DNA from: Priapulus caudatus
Taxonomy: Eukaryota; Priapulida; Priapulimorpha; Priapulimorphida; Priapulidae
Length of the DNA stretch: 25,256 nt
NCBI RefSeq assembly: GCF_000485595.1
Contig: NW_014577088.1
Location: forward strand, 17,656 to 42,911
Reading direction: 5' to 3'
In this document: in pieces, positions 1 to 7,680 of the stretch
Layout: each line of letters opens with the position of its first letter
Position numbering within the stretch: the stretch's first letter is position 1
The notes under the pieces: model-generated
Databases searched by the model: none
Told to the model about the DNA's origin: nothing
The model's input: only the letters and a program-made list of their open reading frames with translations
Made by a program: the position numbers and the translations under genes

Positions 1-301
1 TGGCCGACTCTCGTGTTTGTCTGCGGCTACACCCCATTTTTTTATAAGATACAGTGGTTATAAATACGTTTTATCGCCTTTTATTGTTCGCTGGAATCAA
101 ATTACATCAACAAGAACGGCAATTTTAGTAATTACTGATTTACTGATGTAATTCTTCATATGGCTAAAAAAATGTTTACAACCGGGCATGTCTTCTGACC
201 TCTGTCCGGTGCGCTGGCACCGGTATCGAAGTCAGGTCGTGTCATGACGGGAGTCTCCCGGCTGAGACGGGGAGAGACTTGGGACCGTCCTGGGGTAAAG
301 A

Positions 302-540
302 CACCAAAATTATGCCTCTACGATATTTAGAATTTTAGTTATTCAAACAAAATAAACCAATTTCATTGGCGGCCATCTTGAAATCCAAGATGGCCGCCAT
401 CCTATGTTTCTCTAAGTGTGATAATTGGGTTCTCCACTATCGAAAATGTGGGCATAGCCACCAACATTATGTCTCTACGACGTCTGGGAGTCCAGATATT
501 TCAGTAAATCCATTTTCGCTGGCGGTCATTTTGGATTTCA
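302..540 (+). repeat. Two diverged direct copies about 157 bp apart
   Basis: Copy 1 begins at 302 (CACCAAAATTATGCCTCTAC) and copy 2 at 459 (CACCAACATTATGTCTCTAC). Both continue to a related end: TGGCGGCCATCTTG near 367 and TGGCGGTCATTTTG near 520. The second copy ends in the pyrimidine-rich acceptor ATTTCAG used by the first TPR exon. The middles are clearly diverged. This could be a local tandem duplication or two insertions of one dispersed repeat family. I do not recognise the family. Confidence 0.6.
367..399. repeat. Perfect 14-bp inverted repeat with 5-bp loop
   Basis: TGGCGGCCATCTTG is followed by AAATC and then by its exact reverse complement. The element can form a strong hairpin. 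Each arm carries AAGATGG/CCATCTT, which overlaps the known binding core of the zinc-finger factor YY1 (AAGATGGCGGC), but the following bases match only partly. A hairpin relic of a repeat family is at least as likely as a regulatory site, because a degenerate copy of one arm recurs at about 520. Confidence 0.75.
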
Positions 541-541
541 G

Positions 542-796
542 CTCGTGAGCGAAGACCGCAGTGGCAGTTGCGCAGTCAATCTGGCCGCAGCGGAGAGCCG
601 GCTGTCGGCGGCCGAGACACCCGAGCCGGAGAGGTTGGCCGCCGAGGAGGAGCTGGCGGCGGCGCATCGGTACCGCACCATCGCCGACAGCGTTGACCGC
701 ACCATCGCCGACAGCGGCGATAATTATTGTACCATCGCCGACAGCGTCGAGCGCAGCCTTGCCGAGCTGAACGAGGCAAGCCGCACGCTGCTGGAG
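542..796 (+). CDS. TPR: TPR homologue exon A (end of coiled coil, TIADS repeats)
   Basis: The exon gives 85 codons, phase 0 at both ends, between acceptor GGATTTCAG and donor GAG|GTGACT. The protein is Ala/Glu/Leu-rich (ESRLSAAETPEPERLAAEEE) and ends SLAELNEASRTLLE, typical of coiled coil. In the middle the motif TIADS occurs three times. Its 16-base DNA (ACCATCGCCGACAGCG) is identical at 677, 701 and 731, with spacings of 24 and 30 bp that keep the frame. The 5' boundary is the weakest part of the gene model, because the same frame stays open leftward to about 458. Confidence 0.72.
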
Positions 797-2666
797 GTGA
801 CTTTGTGTTTCAACTAACTTTGTGTATTCTACTTACCCGTGTGTGAAAATGTTTTGTATTTATGATGGGACTGCCTGACTGCTTTTAATGTGTCAGGAGG
901 TGAGGAACGCTGTAGAGCGTCACAGGTGTCTGGAGACGCGGCCGAAGCAGCTGTCGCAGCAGCAGAGCAGCAAGCCGTCGGCGAGCACCAGCACCAACGA
1001 TAGGACCAGGTAGGGCCATAATAAAAATATTGTGTGTTTGCCCTCACCCGACCGACCCGCCAAAAAGGGGCCGTTTCAAAAAAAAATTTTATTCATCTAT
1101 TTTTTCCTTTTTTTTAAAAACAAATTGTATCACTGTACATTATATAAATCTGTAGGCAATACATTATATGTACCAAGCAAAACAAACATTCAACATAAAA
1201 GATATCTCCACACAAGCACACCCGAGCATGTAGACACCATGCTGAATTTGTAAAAAGACCCTTGCCCTAAAAAAAACGCCGACCCACCTACCCAAACTTT
1301 TCAGCCTGGGTCGGGTGAGGGCAAACAATAATTTTTTTAATTGTGGTCTAAACGTCGACTCGCTTGGCACTGTTCGCTCTGTAGACTCGTCATTGTCTCG
1401 AGTCTCTTTTTTACGAGGTTTTGCATCCTATTCGTGTTTCCTAGTGAATGTGTACACGCACGTTTGCAATGTTGGTTTCCAACTCGCCGTCTTGTCCTGA
1501 TCCTTTTGGCATTTTCTCTTATGAATCGTCATTTTCAGCTCGGCCTCAGAACCTCCAACTGCTAATATAATGCCAATCGCGACGCCAGCTGCTGCCCAAA
1601 AGCATGCCGCAGCAGTGACGTCTGTGTCATCGGGCTCCTCCTCCAAGGCAGCCACGCCAAATGCCAGTATCCGACCAATGGCAATCAGCAGTCAGCAGAC
1701 GCCTACTGCAACGGTGATGCCAACACCGTCGTCTGTTGAATTCCACAAAGAGCAGATAACTGGTAAGTACAGCTCATGCCACTCGACTGTGAAAATAATC
1801 GGTTCCCATAACCTCTATATATTTCCATTAGTGTGAGATTTTACAAATACTCGTACGTAAACGTAAAATTTTATTTATTAAAGGCTCAGAGCAAAATGCT
1901 GGAAAACGGCCAAGAGAAGCTGCTTCAGGTAAACCTCACACGCTGGTATTAAACGTCATCAACCTGAGTCATTATAGATAAAAACTGACCAAGAAATTAG
2001 TATTTTTACTCCCCTTTTATTCAAGGTCATGTACAAATTGTACCGGATGAATAATTGTCATAATTTTGCAGTTGCACTCTGATTATTCACTAACACTAAT
2101 GAGTTATCCATTTTTCTAATGCCACAGAGGCGATACCAATGAAACGAGTAAGGGCTGAGGTGAGGGCTGAGGTGCTCTCCGATGCGGGAGACGTGCACGC
2201 GACTGCTGAAGCTATAGTGGAGGAACCCGCGGAAGAAGGTGAAGGAGGGGAGCGTTCCGAAGACGACGTTGTTCAGCAGACCGGTGACGAGGTTGAGTTG
2301 GAAGGAGACCGGCAGGATGAGCGCGAAGGAGACATCGACGGCCAGTCACAGGCACAGCCCGGTGATGGAGGAGAGAAGAGGCCCGCACAGAGGAAGCGCC
2401 TCATGTGGACTGAGCCAAGCGAGCTCGCAGCATCCGCAGCGTCTGCGCAGCCCCCAGCGATCCCACTATTGACGCAGCCATTGCCCGTTCAACTGGGAAA
2501 GCCCCGTGGTGGCATGCCGTTAGGGCGTGGCACAGCTCAGTCGCAAAGGGTAATGCCAAGTCAGCAGCAATTGGCACAACAAATGGGAATGCTACAATTT
2601 AGAATGATGCAACAGGTGCAACAATTTAGGCAGCAGCCGGTGTACCGGTTAAGGCCCATGCTGTAG
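542..2666 (+). CDS. TPR: TPR/Megator homologue, C-terminal part (five exons, 3' end of gene)
   Basis: TPR is a large coiled-coil nucleoporin that builds the nuclear basket, is anchored through NUP153, and acts in mRNA export, perinuclear chromatin organisation and mitotic checkpoint support via Mad1/Mad2 (family knowledge). Here join(542-796, 897-1009, 1539-1762, 1884-1928, 2128-2666) keeps one frame through four GT-AG introns and gives 391 residues plus a TAG stop. Exons 1-2 encode the Ala/Glu-rich end of a coiled coil. Exon 3 carries EPPTANI, ASIRPM and PTATVMPT, matching in order the linker I remember from vertebrate TPR. Exons 4-5 give basic patches (GKRPRE, MKRVR) like the TPR nuclear localisation region, then an acidic stretch, then a Gln/Met/Arg-rich end. 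About 1,600 residues should lie left of the window. After PTATVMPT only about 220 residues remain, against several hundred in vertebrates. The exon calls are inferred; the family assignment is strong. Confidence 0.9.
897..1009 (+). CDS. TPR: TPR homologue exon B
   Basis: The acceptor is TGTCAG at 891-896 and the donor is CCAG|GTAGGG at 1009/1010. It enters in phase 0 and leaves with two bases (AG), which join the C at 1539 to make a Ser codon. The product begins EVRNAVERHR, continuing the coiled coil of the previous exon, then turns into a Gln/Ser/Thr-rich linker (KQLSQQQSSKPSASTSTNDR). Without splicing, the frame would stop at the TAG overlapping the donor, which supports the donor choice. 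Confidence 0.82.
1035..1327. mobile_element. MITE-like element in intron 2 (18-bp terminal inverted repeats)
   Basis: TGTTTGCCCTCACCCGAC at 1035-1052 is repeated exactly in reverse complement at 1310-1327, giving a 293-bp non-coding element inside intron 2 of the TPR homologue. The interior is AT-rich with A and T runs and has no open frame of note. I could not find a clean target-site duplication: the 8 bases on each side do not match. The superfamily is therefore open. It enlarges the intron from about 235 to 529 bp. Confidence 0.75.
1539..1762 (+). CDS. TPR: TPR homologue exon C (conserved linker motifs)
   Basis: The acceptor is CATTTTCAG (ends 1538) and the donor is AACTG|GTAAGT, the best splice consensus in the gene. 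This exon carries the diagnostic motifs: SEPPTANIMP, then NASIRPMAIS, then QTPTATVMPTPSSVE. The same three blocks occur in this order in vertebrate TPR, from memory. The sequence is otherwise low in charge and rich in Ala, Ser, Thr and Pro, as expected of the disordered linker after the coiled coil. A second in-frame CAG acceptor at 1547-1549 would break the phase with exon B. Confidence 0.92.
1884..1928 (+). CDS. TPR: TPR homologue exon D (45-bp microexon, basic patch)
   Basis: The exon is only 45 bases, phase 1 in and out, with acceptor ATTAAAG and donor TTCAG|GTAAAC. It encodes SEQNAGKRPREAAS between split codons. GKRPRE resembles the basic cluster of the TPR nuclear localisation region (KRTRE in vertebrates, from memory). 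The acceptor lacks a pyrimidine at -3, so it is weak. The exact phase agreement with both neighbours is the main support. Its length is a multiple of three, so skipping it would not break the frame. Confidence 0.78.
2128..2666 (+). CDS. TPR: TPR homologue last exon (acidic tail, stop codon)
   Basis: The acceptor is ATGCCACAG, ending at 2127; the stop is TAG at 2664-2666. It starts EAIPMKRVRAEV, a second basic patch. Then follows a Glu/Asp-rich segment of about 60 residues (for example EEPAEEGEGGERSEDD), a basic stretch (EKRPAQRKR), a Pro/Ala linker, Gly/Arg (KPRGGMPLGRG), and a Gln/Met-rich end (QQQLAQQMGMLQFRMMQQ) closing in RPML. Acidic then Gly/Arg-rich order echoes the TPR C-terminus. The Gln/Met end is not something I recognise from other TPR proteins. 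Confidence 0.88.
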
Positions 2667-2713
2667 AGAGGTATATATCTCTAGTCTCTAGGTCTCAGGG
2701 AAGAGATAGTGAT

Positions 2714-2727
2714 CCACTAGATGGCGC
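2714..2727 (+). promoter_or_regulatory. CTCF-like motif in left inverted-repeat arm
   Basis: CCACTAGATGGCGC fits the known core CTCF consensus (CCASYAGRKGGCRS) at every position. It lies in the left terminal repeat of the element behind TPR; the right arm has lost it (CCGCTAGGGGACGG). CTCF is conserved across bilaterian animals. One 14-base match is suggestive only, and function is not shown. Confidence 0.4.
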
Positions 2728-2768
2728 ATTATTAGTTTAAATAAGTTGTGGATGTAGAAATCAGTTAA

Positions 2769-2818
2769 CTCTAACCCTAACCCTAACCCTAACCCTAACT
2801 CTAACCCTATCCCTAATT
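2769..2818 (+). repeat. Interstitial telomere-like (CCCTAA)n tract
   Basis: About eight hexamers of the CCCTAA type are seen. Four in the middle are perfect; the flanking ones are variants (CTCTAA, CCCTAT, CCCTAATT). CCCTAA is the C-rich strand of TTAGGG, the telomere repeat of most animals outside insects and some nematodes. The tract lies inside an inverted-repeat element and next to a gene, so it is an internal copy, not a chromosome end. Confidence 0.95.
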
Positions 2819-2975
2819 CTAAAATAAAACAATATTAGCTAAAAATAATATATAATAAAATAAATAAGAGACAAAATTAGCCAATCAGAGCCGTCCCCTA
2901 GCGGATCACTATCTCCCCTGTGCAAAATTTGTTGGTAAATTGATTTGAACTTTATCCTCATAGGCGGAGTTAATT

Positions 2976-3170
2976 CCCAGCAGGCAAAACGACGTCCAAA
3001 AGACGTCTTTTAGACGTCTTTTTTCAAGTCCCGAATGTGGTCGAAAATGAAAGGCCCATCGACGTCCGTACGACCAGTTTTCGACCAGTTTCGACCAGTT
3101 TTCGACCAGTTCGCGACCAGTTTGCGACCAGTTTGCGACCAGTTGTTCACGACCAGTTCACGACCATTGC
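2976..3170 (+). mobile_element. MITE-like 5' end with GACGTC palindromes
   Basis: The segment starts CCCAGCAGGCAAAACGACGT and continues with AAAAGACGTCTTTT, a perfect 14-base palindrome, then a second GACGTC. TTAA stands just upstream at 2970-2973 and could be a target site. Starts of the CCCAGCAGGCA type followed by short palindromes are common in small non-autonomous elements of marine invertebrates (from memory). No matching right end was found, so the element is partial or diverged. Confidence 0.45.
3071..3166 (+). repeat. CGACCAGTT minisatellite, about nine copies of 11 bp
   Basis: CGACCAGTT followed by two variable bases (TT, T, CG, TG) recurs from 3071 to the last partial CGACCA at 3161. 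The period is 10-14 bp, mostly 11. It follows the GACGTC palindromes directly and probably is internal sequence of the same MITE-like element. Confidence 0.9.
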
Positions 3171-3837
3171 TTCTTCAATTGCTAATTACATGATTTAAAC
3201 CATGATTTTAGTTTTCCAAATTTCGAACTTGTACATTCAATATACATCATTCTATCCCATACACAAACCATTACCAACACACAGTCCTTTTCATCGATTA
3301 AAACTGCAAGAGATCGAACATACTCTTACATTATCATAACCACAATCACTATAACAATCCTGTTCAATCACACCCGCGCTATCGGCGCCCGGCCAGCGCG
3401 TTTGAAACTGTACAACTGATTCATATGACCTATACTGGATTAGAACATTTCACTTATGTACACCAGCAGACTGATTTGGACAAACTTCAATACACGTTGG
3501 CCTATCCAGGCGTAATCAGTCACTTACTTCAACTACCACCCCCACCGTGCCAGTCTCACTCTAGCATCTCGTTAACACTTGCATGATCAACTGGAACATA
3601 TTATTGCTCTCTAAACCGACACACACACACCACATTCAAACCTCCGATCGTAATCGCGAAGTATGTGTTACAACAACCCGGTCATGTTAAAAATTTACGA
3701 GTTCGGCTACGGCGTTCCGCGACAACCGGATTCGCCCTAGCCTCCAGGCCCTTCACGCGTCCCGACACTCACTCACACCAGTCGATCATCGCCGCGACTA
3801 GCGTCCACGCATGATTGTGCAACGGGACGCTGCTGCC
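3171..3837. other. Intergenic, nothing recognised
   Basis: Mixed AT-rich sequence without a supported open frame, repeat or RNA gene. The last 130 bases become GC-richer (around TTACGAGTTCGGCTACGGCG) before the pyrimidine-rich satellite begins. Confidence 0.6.
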
Positions 3838-4856
3838 TGCCGTCTATCCTCCTTCATCCGTCTCTCCTCTCTGTCTCTCTCTTCACTACCGCGCGCACAC
3901 GCTCTCTCCCGTTCTCCTATTTTCTCACACACACCACACCTCTCTGAGGCTCTCCTCTCTCCTCACACACACACACCACACACTCGCCGCACAGCTCTAA
4001 TCTCTGCTCCTCGTTCTCTACTTTCTCACACACACACCTCTCTGAGGTCCTCTCTCTCTCCTCACCACACAACACCGACACACCACACACCACACACCAC
4101 CAACACACTCTCTCGGAGGTTCTCTCTCTCGTCTCTCCTCTCTCCTCCTCACAACACACGACACCACCACACCACACCACACCATCACGGCGCGCACCAG
4201 CTCTCTCATCATCTCGTTCTCTATTTCCTTCACACACACACCTCTCTGGAGCGATTCTCTCTCTCTCTCTCTCTTCTCTCTTCTCACCACACACACACCA
4301 CACACAGCACACCCACGACACACACCGCACCACAGCATTCTCTCTCTCGCTTCTCGTCATTTCTCACACCACACACCTCTCTTGCGGCTCTCTCTCTCTC
4401 TCTCTCTCTCCTCTCCTCTCTCCTCTTCTCCTCTCTCACCCACCACACACACCACACCACGCCCGCGCCGACAGCCCTATCTTCTCTCTCGCTTCTCTAC
4501 TTTCTCCACACACACACAACCTCTCTGAGGCTCCTCTCTCTCCTGCTCTCTCTCTCACCACACACACACTCACGCGCGCCAGCCTCTCTCTCTCCTCTCT
4601 CTCTCGCTCTCTTATTTCTCTCGACACCACACCCTTCTCTGAGGCCTCTCTCTCTCTGCTCTCTCTCGCCACCCACATCATCATCCTTCTCTGATCCGCT
4701 CTCTTCTCTCTCTTCTCTTCGTACGGCTACACACAACTCCCTCCCTTCTCTCCTTTCTCTCTCTCTCTCCGCAGTACCACCCCATACCTACACCTCCCTC
4801 CCATCTCCTGCTCTCTCTGCTCTCACGCACACGCCACACACACCCCACGACCACCG
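3838..4856 (+). repeat. CT/CA satellite with higher-order units of about 100-140 bp
   Basis: About 1 kb is almost entirely C, T and A on this strand, built of (CT)n and (CA)n runs. It is not plain microsatellite. A composite unit recurs: a short GC-rich node (such as GCGCGCCAGC), then GTTCTCTACTTTCTCACACA, then CCTCTCTGAGG, then (CT)n, then (CA)n. The TTCTCTACTTTCTC block starts near 3911, 4013, 4216, 4349, 4491 and 4606. A 395-codon frame runs through the tract on + (3811-4998) with overlapping frames on -. Its Ser/Leu/His/Thr composition simply reflects the repeat, so I do not call it a gene. Confidence 0.92.
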
Positions 4857-6529
4857 GCCAATCAGCAGACTCGCCATTGCCGGAATCCATGCGTGCTACG
4901 CTGTCGCAAGCTCACTGTGTGAGATGGCATCGTCGACGCGTAGTTCTTTTCTAGCGGGCTCCTCGTCCGGAACGCCCGGTCAACGTAGCCACGGCTAAAA
5001 TTTCCAATGTCAGCAATGCTCCGTCATGCTACCCGCAATTCCAAAACATACAAAGACCGACGCACTACAACCACGAAAGTTGAACACGCGACAACTATGA
5101 ATACCCGATGGAAACAATGATCGAGCGAACATTCCGATGTAACTTCTATTAATGATATCACTTTTTCAGATTAAAAAGATAACCCTGGCCGTTAGCATAG
5201 CTAGTGTTACAAAACTCCTTTAGTGTAGACCTTGCTCAGTTTGAAACAAGATCTTGAGGAAAGGCTTTCCTTCGAAAATCTCAAAATTTAAACTTCGGCA
5301 CAATTGCAGGTATGTCCTTAACGAAACTTTCGCAATTTGGTTGCCCGAATTTAAATTGGCCCGCATACCATTAGCATGACCTGATAAATATCCATGAACA
5401 TATATATATAAGTAGAGTTCTCATACTGAGCTAGCAGTCTATTGCTTCCTTCCGCTCCTGGGGCATGCTTCACAACCTGCTCTCAATGCTAGCTGTTGAT
5501 GTCACACGGTGGTTCGTATGAAAACTTCCCGTACTGACACAACTTTACTATAACAGCAAGGGTAAAATCAAAAGTTAGTCTGCGTGCTTCACATACAGCA
5601 AAACAGAATACCACCCCACGGCACGCAGCGCACGGCCACGCACGCACGCACCACACTACACACATATATGATATACACTCTACTCTAGCCTCACACCCAC
5701 AACAACCACGACTCCCTTAAGTAGATAATGACAGACAATAAGGCTTATCATTCATAAAACCATTGATTCGCACTTCAGCTCTTACCACTGATGACAACAG
5801 CTGTAGAGGATCAGTGCTAGCAAATCCCCTCTATGACTCCACGCTGAGCCTGACATGTTGAACTAACCATTATCCCCATTTTCGCCTGAAGAGGCTGATG
5901 ATAAAAGAGACAATCGTAAGTTCTTCCCAAAAAGTATCTTTTTTGAAACTACCCCACCCGCTCTCTCCCCAACATGTCCAATGGATTGGCCCCGCCAGTG
6001 TGCTTCCCACGAAGTTTATCTATTGGATTTAACGTCATTCTAATTGTCTCCTTATCCTTTTATCTATGGTCACAACGCTGGGTCTGCTTGCCGCCACACA
6101 TATCCAACTTTGCTGTCAAACATATCCGCCGAACACAGGTAAAGTGTTGAATATCACTTTCTTCGACATATTGAGTAGAATATTACACAGTTTAAACACT
6201 ATGCTAAAACGCTGTTAAAAAATAACAACGGTTGTCATACTCTTCCTCCTATTATGTATCTTCAGACTCTTGTATGTATCAATTATATACTATCATGCAT
6301 GATGAATTACTGACTATGTCACCGCGTATCTTCACAGCCAGTATACTATATATAGCCTCGCCCCAAATCGTCGAATGCTGAGACATCCAAACCTGAAAAA
6401 CCTTAACCAACAGGTCGCTAACACATTCTTTAATCAACATAATGATCAGTAATAGTATAATATATTAGGTCTATATCAATGGGAATCCATCACATACTGA
6501 CGCAACTACTATCATCGCTATGCTATACA
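4857..6529. other. Intergenic, no gene supported
   Basis: This is single-copy-looking sequence with a CCAAT-box-like GGCCAATCAG at 4856-4865 and a short CA/CG-rich patch at 5625-5665 (ACGCACGCACGC). Open frames are short, with no recognisable domain. A 25-codon frame starting at 4924 (MASSTRSSFLAG) is the tail of the satellite frame and has no independent support. Confidence 0.6.
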
Positions 6530-6606
6530 CGACATATATATAGTACTATATATATTATCATATATATACTATACATATATATCTATTATATATAATGTAT
6601 AGTACA
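6530..6606. repeat. Imperfect (TA)n microsatellite
   Basis: Runs of TATATATA interrupted by GTAC, TATC and CATA; much of it is self-complementary, so it can extrude hairpins. No gene nearby. Confidence 0.9.
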
Positions 6607-7161
6607 AAGACGTGGGCCCGCTGTTTCATGAATACTAATACGCTAACGCAGCAAAAACCAAATTCACTCGCCGCTCAGATGCATCCATTGGGGCATGCGA
6701 GAAATCAGCGTCTACGATATACGCTCTAGGTATATGCTCTAGTGCTACAGTCATCCTATACGCTACTCTAGCCTGAGTTCATTAACTGCCGCATGTTAGG
6801 TTCAATTACCATTAGACTACATAATCGTACCCAAAACACGCAGGCATAGGTTAACAAACGCGGTGTCATGGTTTCTCTGGAGGAACCCTAGATAACAATA
6901 ATGTAAGCCAACCAAGAGGACTAGGGTTACACATGTGTCCCTGTCCCTTTCCTCGCGGGAGGACACTGCCCGAGTGAACTCCTCCGGGCCGGGTTCTTGA
7001 CTGCTGATGCGTTCCTTCACGAGACATAGACACTATCCAACCTGGGATTTCACTTCTCAACACGAACATTTGCTCCGCTAATCTCGGGAACTTACTTCTA
7101 GCGTATCGCTATCCTCTGCTAATTAAACTATCATAACCTCGTTACACATAAGTGCGAACCG
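6607..7161. other. Intergenic, no gene supported
   Basis: Only short open frames on the minus strand, without recognisable motifs. It ends at the first N of the assembly, at 7162. Confidence 0.6.
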
Positions 7162-7475
7162 NGAGAGAGAGAGGTGTGCGTGTTTATGTTGTGTGTGTGA
7201 CACAGAGAGAGAGAACCAGAGGGATCAGGCATGCTCAGCGAAAAGCCGTTGGACCAACGTTGGCAATCTGACGTTGGGCCAACGTTGGCACGCTGAGCAA
7301 AAAGCCGTTGGGCCAACGTTGTCAATATGACGTTGGACCAACGTTAGCACGCTGAGCAAAAAGACGTTGGATCAACGTTGGCAATATGACGTTGGGCCAA
7401 CGTTGGCTGACGGCCGTTGGGCCAANAGAGAGAGAGAGAGAGAGAGGCAGATAGAGACAGAGCGAGCGAGCGAGC
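7162..7475 (+). other. Segment bounded by two single-N gaps and GA repeats
   Basis: An N stands at 7162 and another at 7426, and each is followed at once by (GA)n or (AG)n: 7163-7173, and 7427-7446 continuing in degraded form to about 7475. Between them lie GT- and GA-rich bases and the 59-bp repeat. Both Ns look like unresolved base calls or one-base gap fillers at a repeat, so order and copy number here are uncertain. Confidence 0.85.
7233..7425 (+). repeat. 59-bp tandem repeat built on CGTTGGNCCAACG palindromes
   Basis: Three units of 59 bp start near 7233, 7292 and 7351. Each begins GCTGAGCAAAAAG (first copy GCTCAGCGAAAAG) and contains two copies of the near-perfect palindrome CGTTGGGCCAACG, about 27 bp apart. 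A partial unit follows, up to the N at 7426. Palindromes of this sort are typical of the subterminal part of small non-autonomous DNA transposons in invertebrates (family knowledge, general). No terminal inverted repeats are visible. Confidence 0.88.
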
Positions 7476-7680
7476 GATATATTGAGAACTATAGGGCGAA
7501 GAAATAAGAGAGCGGAAAGGACAATGAGCGGAATAGAGAATGGTGGAGAAAAGCAAAAAACAGAGAACCAGAGAATGGAGAACATATATGGGATATGGGA
7601 AATGGAGAAAAGCTCGAGAAGCAGAACGTGGGACAGACAAAGCGGAGAATTCATAGCATGTCTCGCACTCCAGGTAATAT
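7476..7680 (+). repeat. Purine-rich degenerate GA tract
   Basis: Strong A+G excess without a clean unit (for example GGAGAAAAGC and GAGAATGGAG, repeated with changes). It probably is a decayed extension of the neighbouring GA microsatellite. Frames on both strands are compositional. Confidence 0.6.

Larger units (their letters stand above)
1..541. other. Probable TPR intron sequence, no exon recognised
   Basis: This stretch precedes the first exon I can support and is most simply read as intron sequence of the TPR homologue. Nothing in it resembles the coiled-coil coding sequence expected further upstream. It holds a diverged direct duplication and a perfect inverted repeat, both listed separately. 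Bases 180-300 are GC-richer than their surroundings but have no convincing open frame or splice pair. An unrecognised short exon here cannot be excluded. Confidence 0.5.
2696..2920. mobile_element. Inverted-repeat element carrying telomere-like repeats
   Basis: CAGGGAAGAGATAGTGATCC at 2696-2715 is matched in reverse complement by the sequence ending at 2920. The shared core is GAGATAGTGATCCRCTAG with one mismatch and a 2-bp length difference. The 225-bp element has no coding capacity. Its centre holds a CCCTAA tract followed by an AT-rich segment with several AATAAA. Ends starting CAGGG would fit hAT-type elements, but I see no 8-bp duplication at the borders, so the family is unknown. It begins 29 bp after the TPR stop codon. 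Confidence 0.72.
2667..2930 (+). promoter_or_regulatory. Probable TPR 3' untranslated region with poly(A) signals
   Basis: Directly after the TAG stop the sequence becomes AT-rich. AATAAA occurs at 2823-2828, 2854-2859 and 2859-2864, all inside the inverted-repeat element that follows the stop. If these are used, the mRNA end would contain part of the element, including its telomere-like tract. No transcript evidence is available here. Confidence 0.5.

Noticed and set aside
2239-2472. Alternative + frame of 77 codons inside the last TPR exon
   Set aside because: It overlaps the TPR reading frame, which has family motifs and consistent splicing.
4856-4930. GGCCAATCAG followed by an ATG as a possible promoter and gene start
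   Set aside because: The frame after the ATG is 25 codons and continues the satellite frame; no TATA box or downstream gene is visible.
3811-4998. A 395-codon open frame rich in Ser, Leu, His and Thr
   Set aside because: It coincides with the CT/CA satellite. The composition is dictated by the repeat, frames are open on both strands, and no domain or splice context supports a protein.
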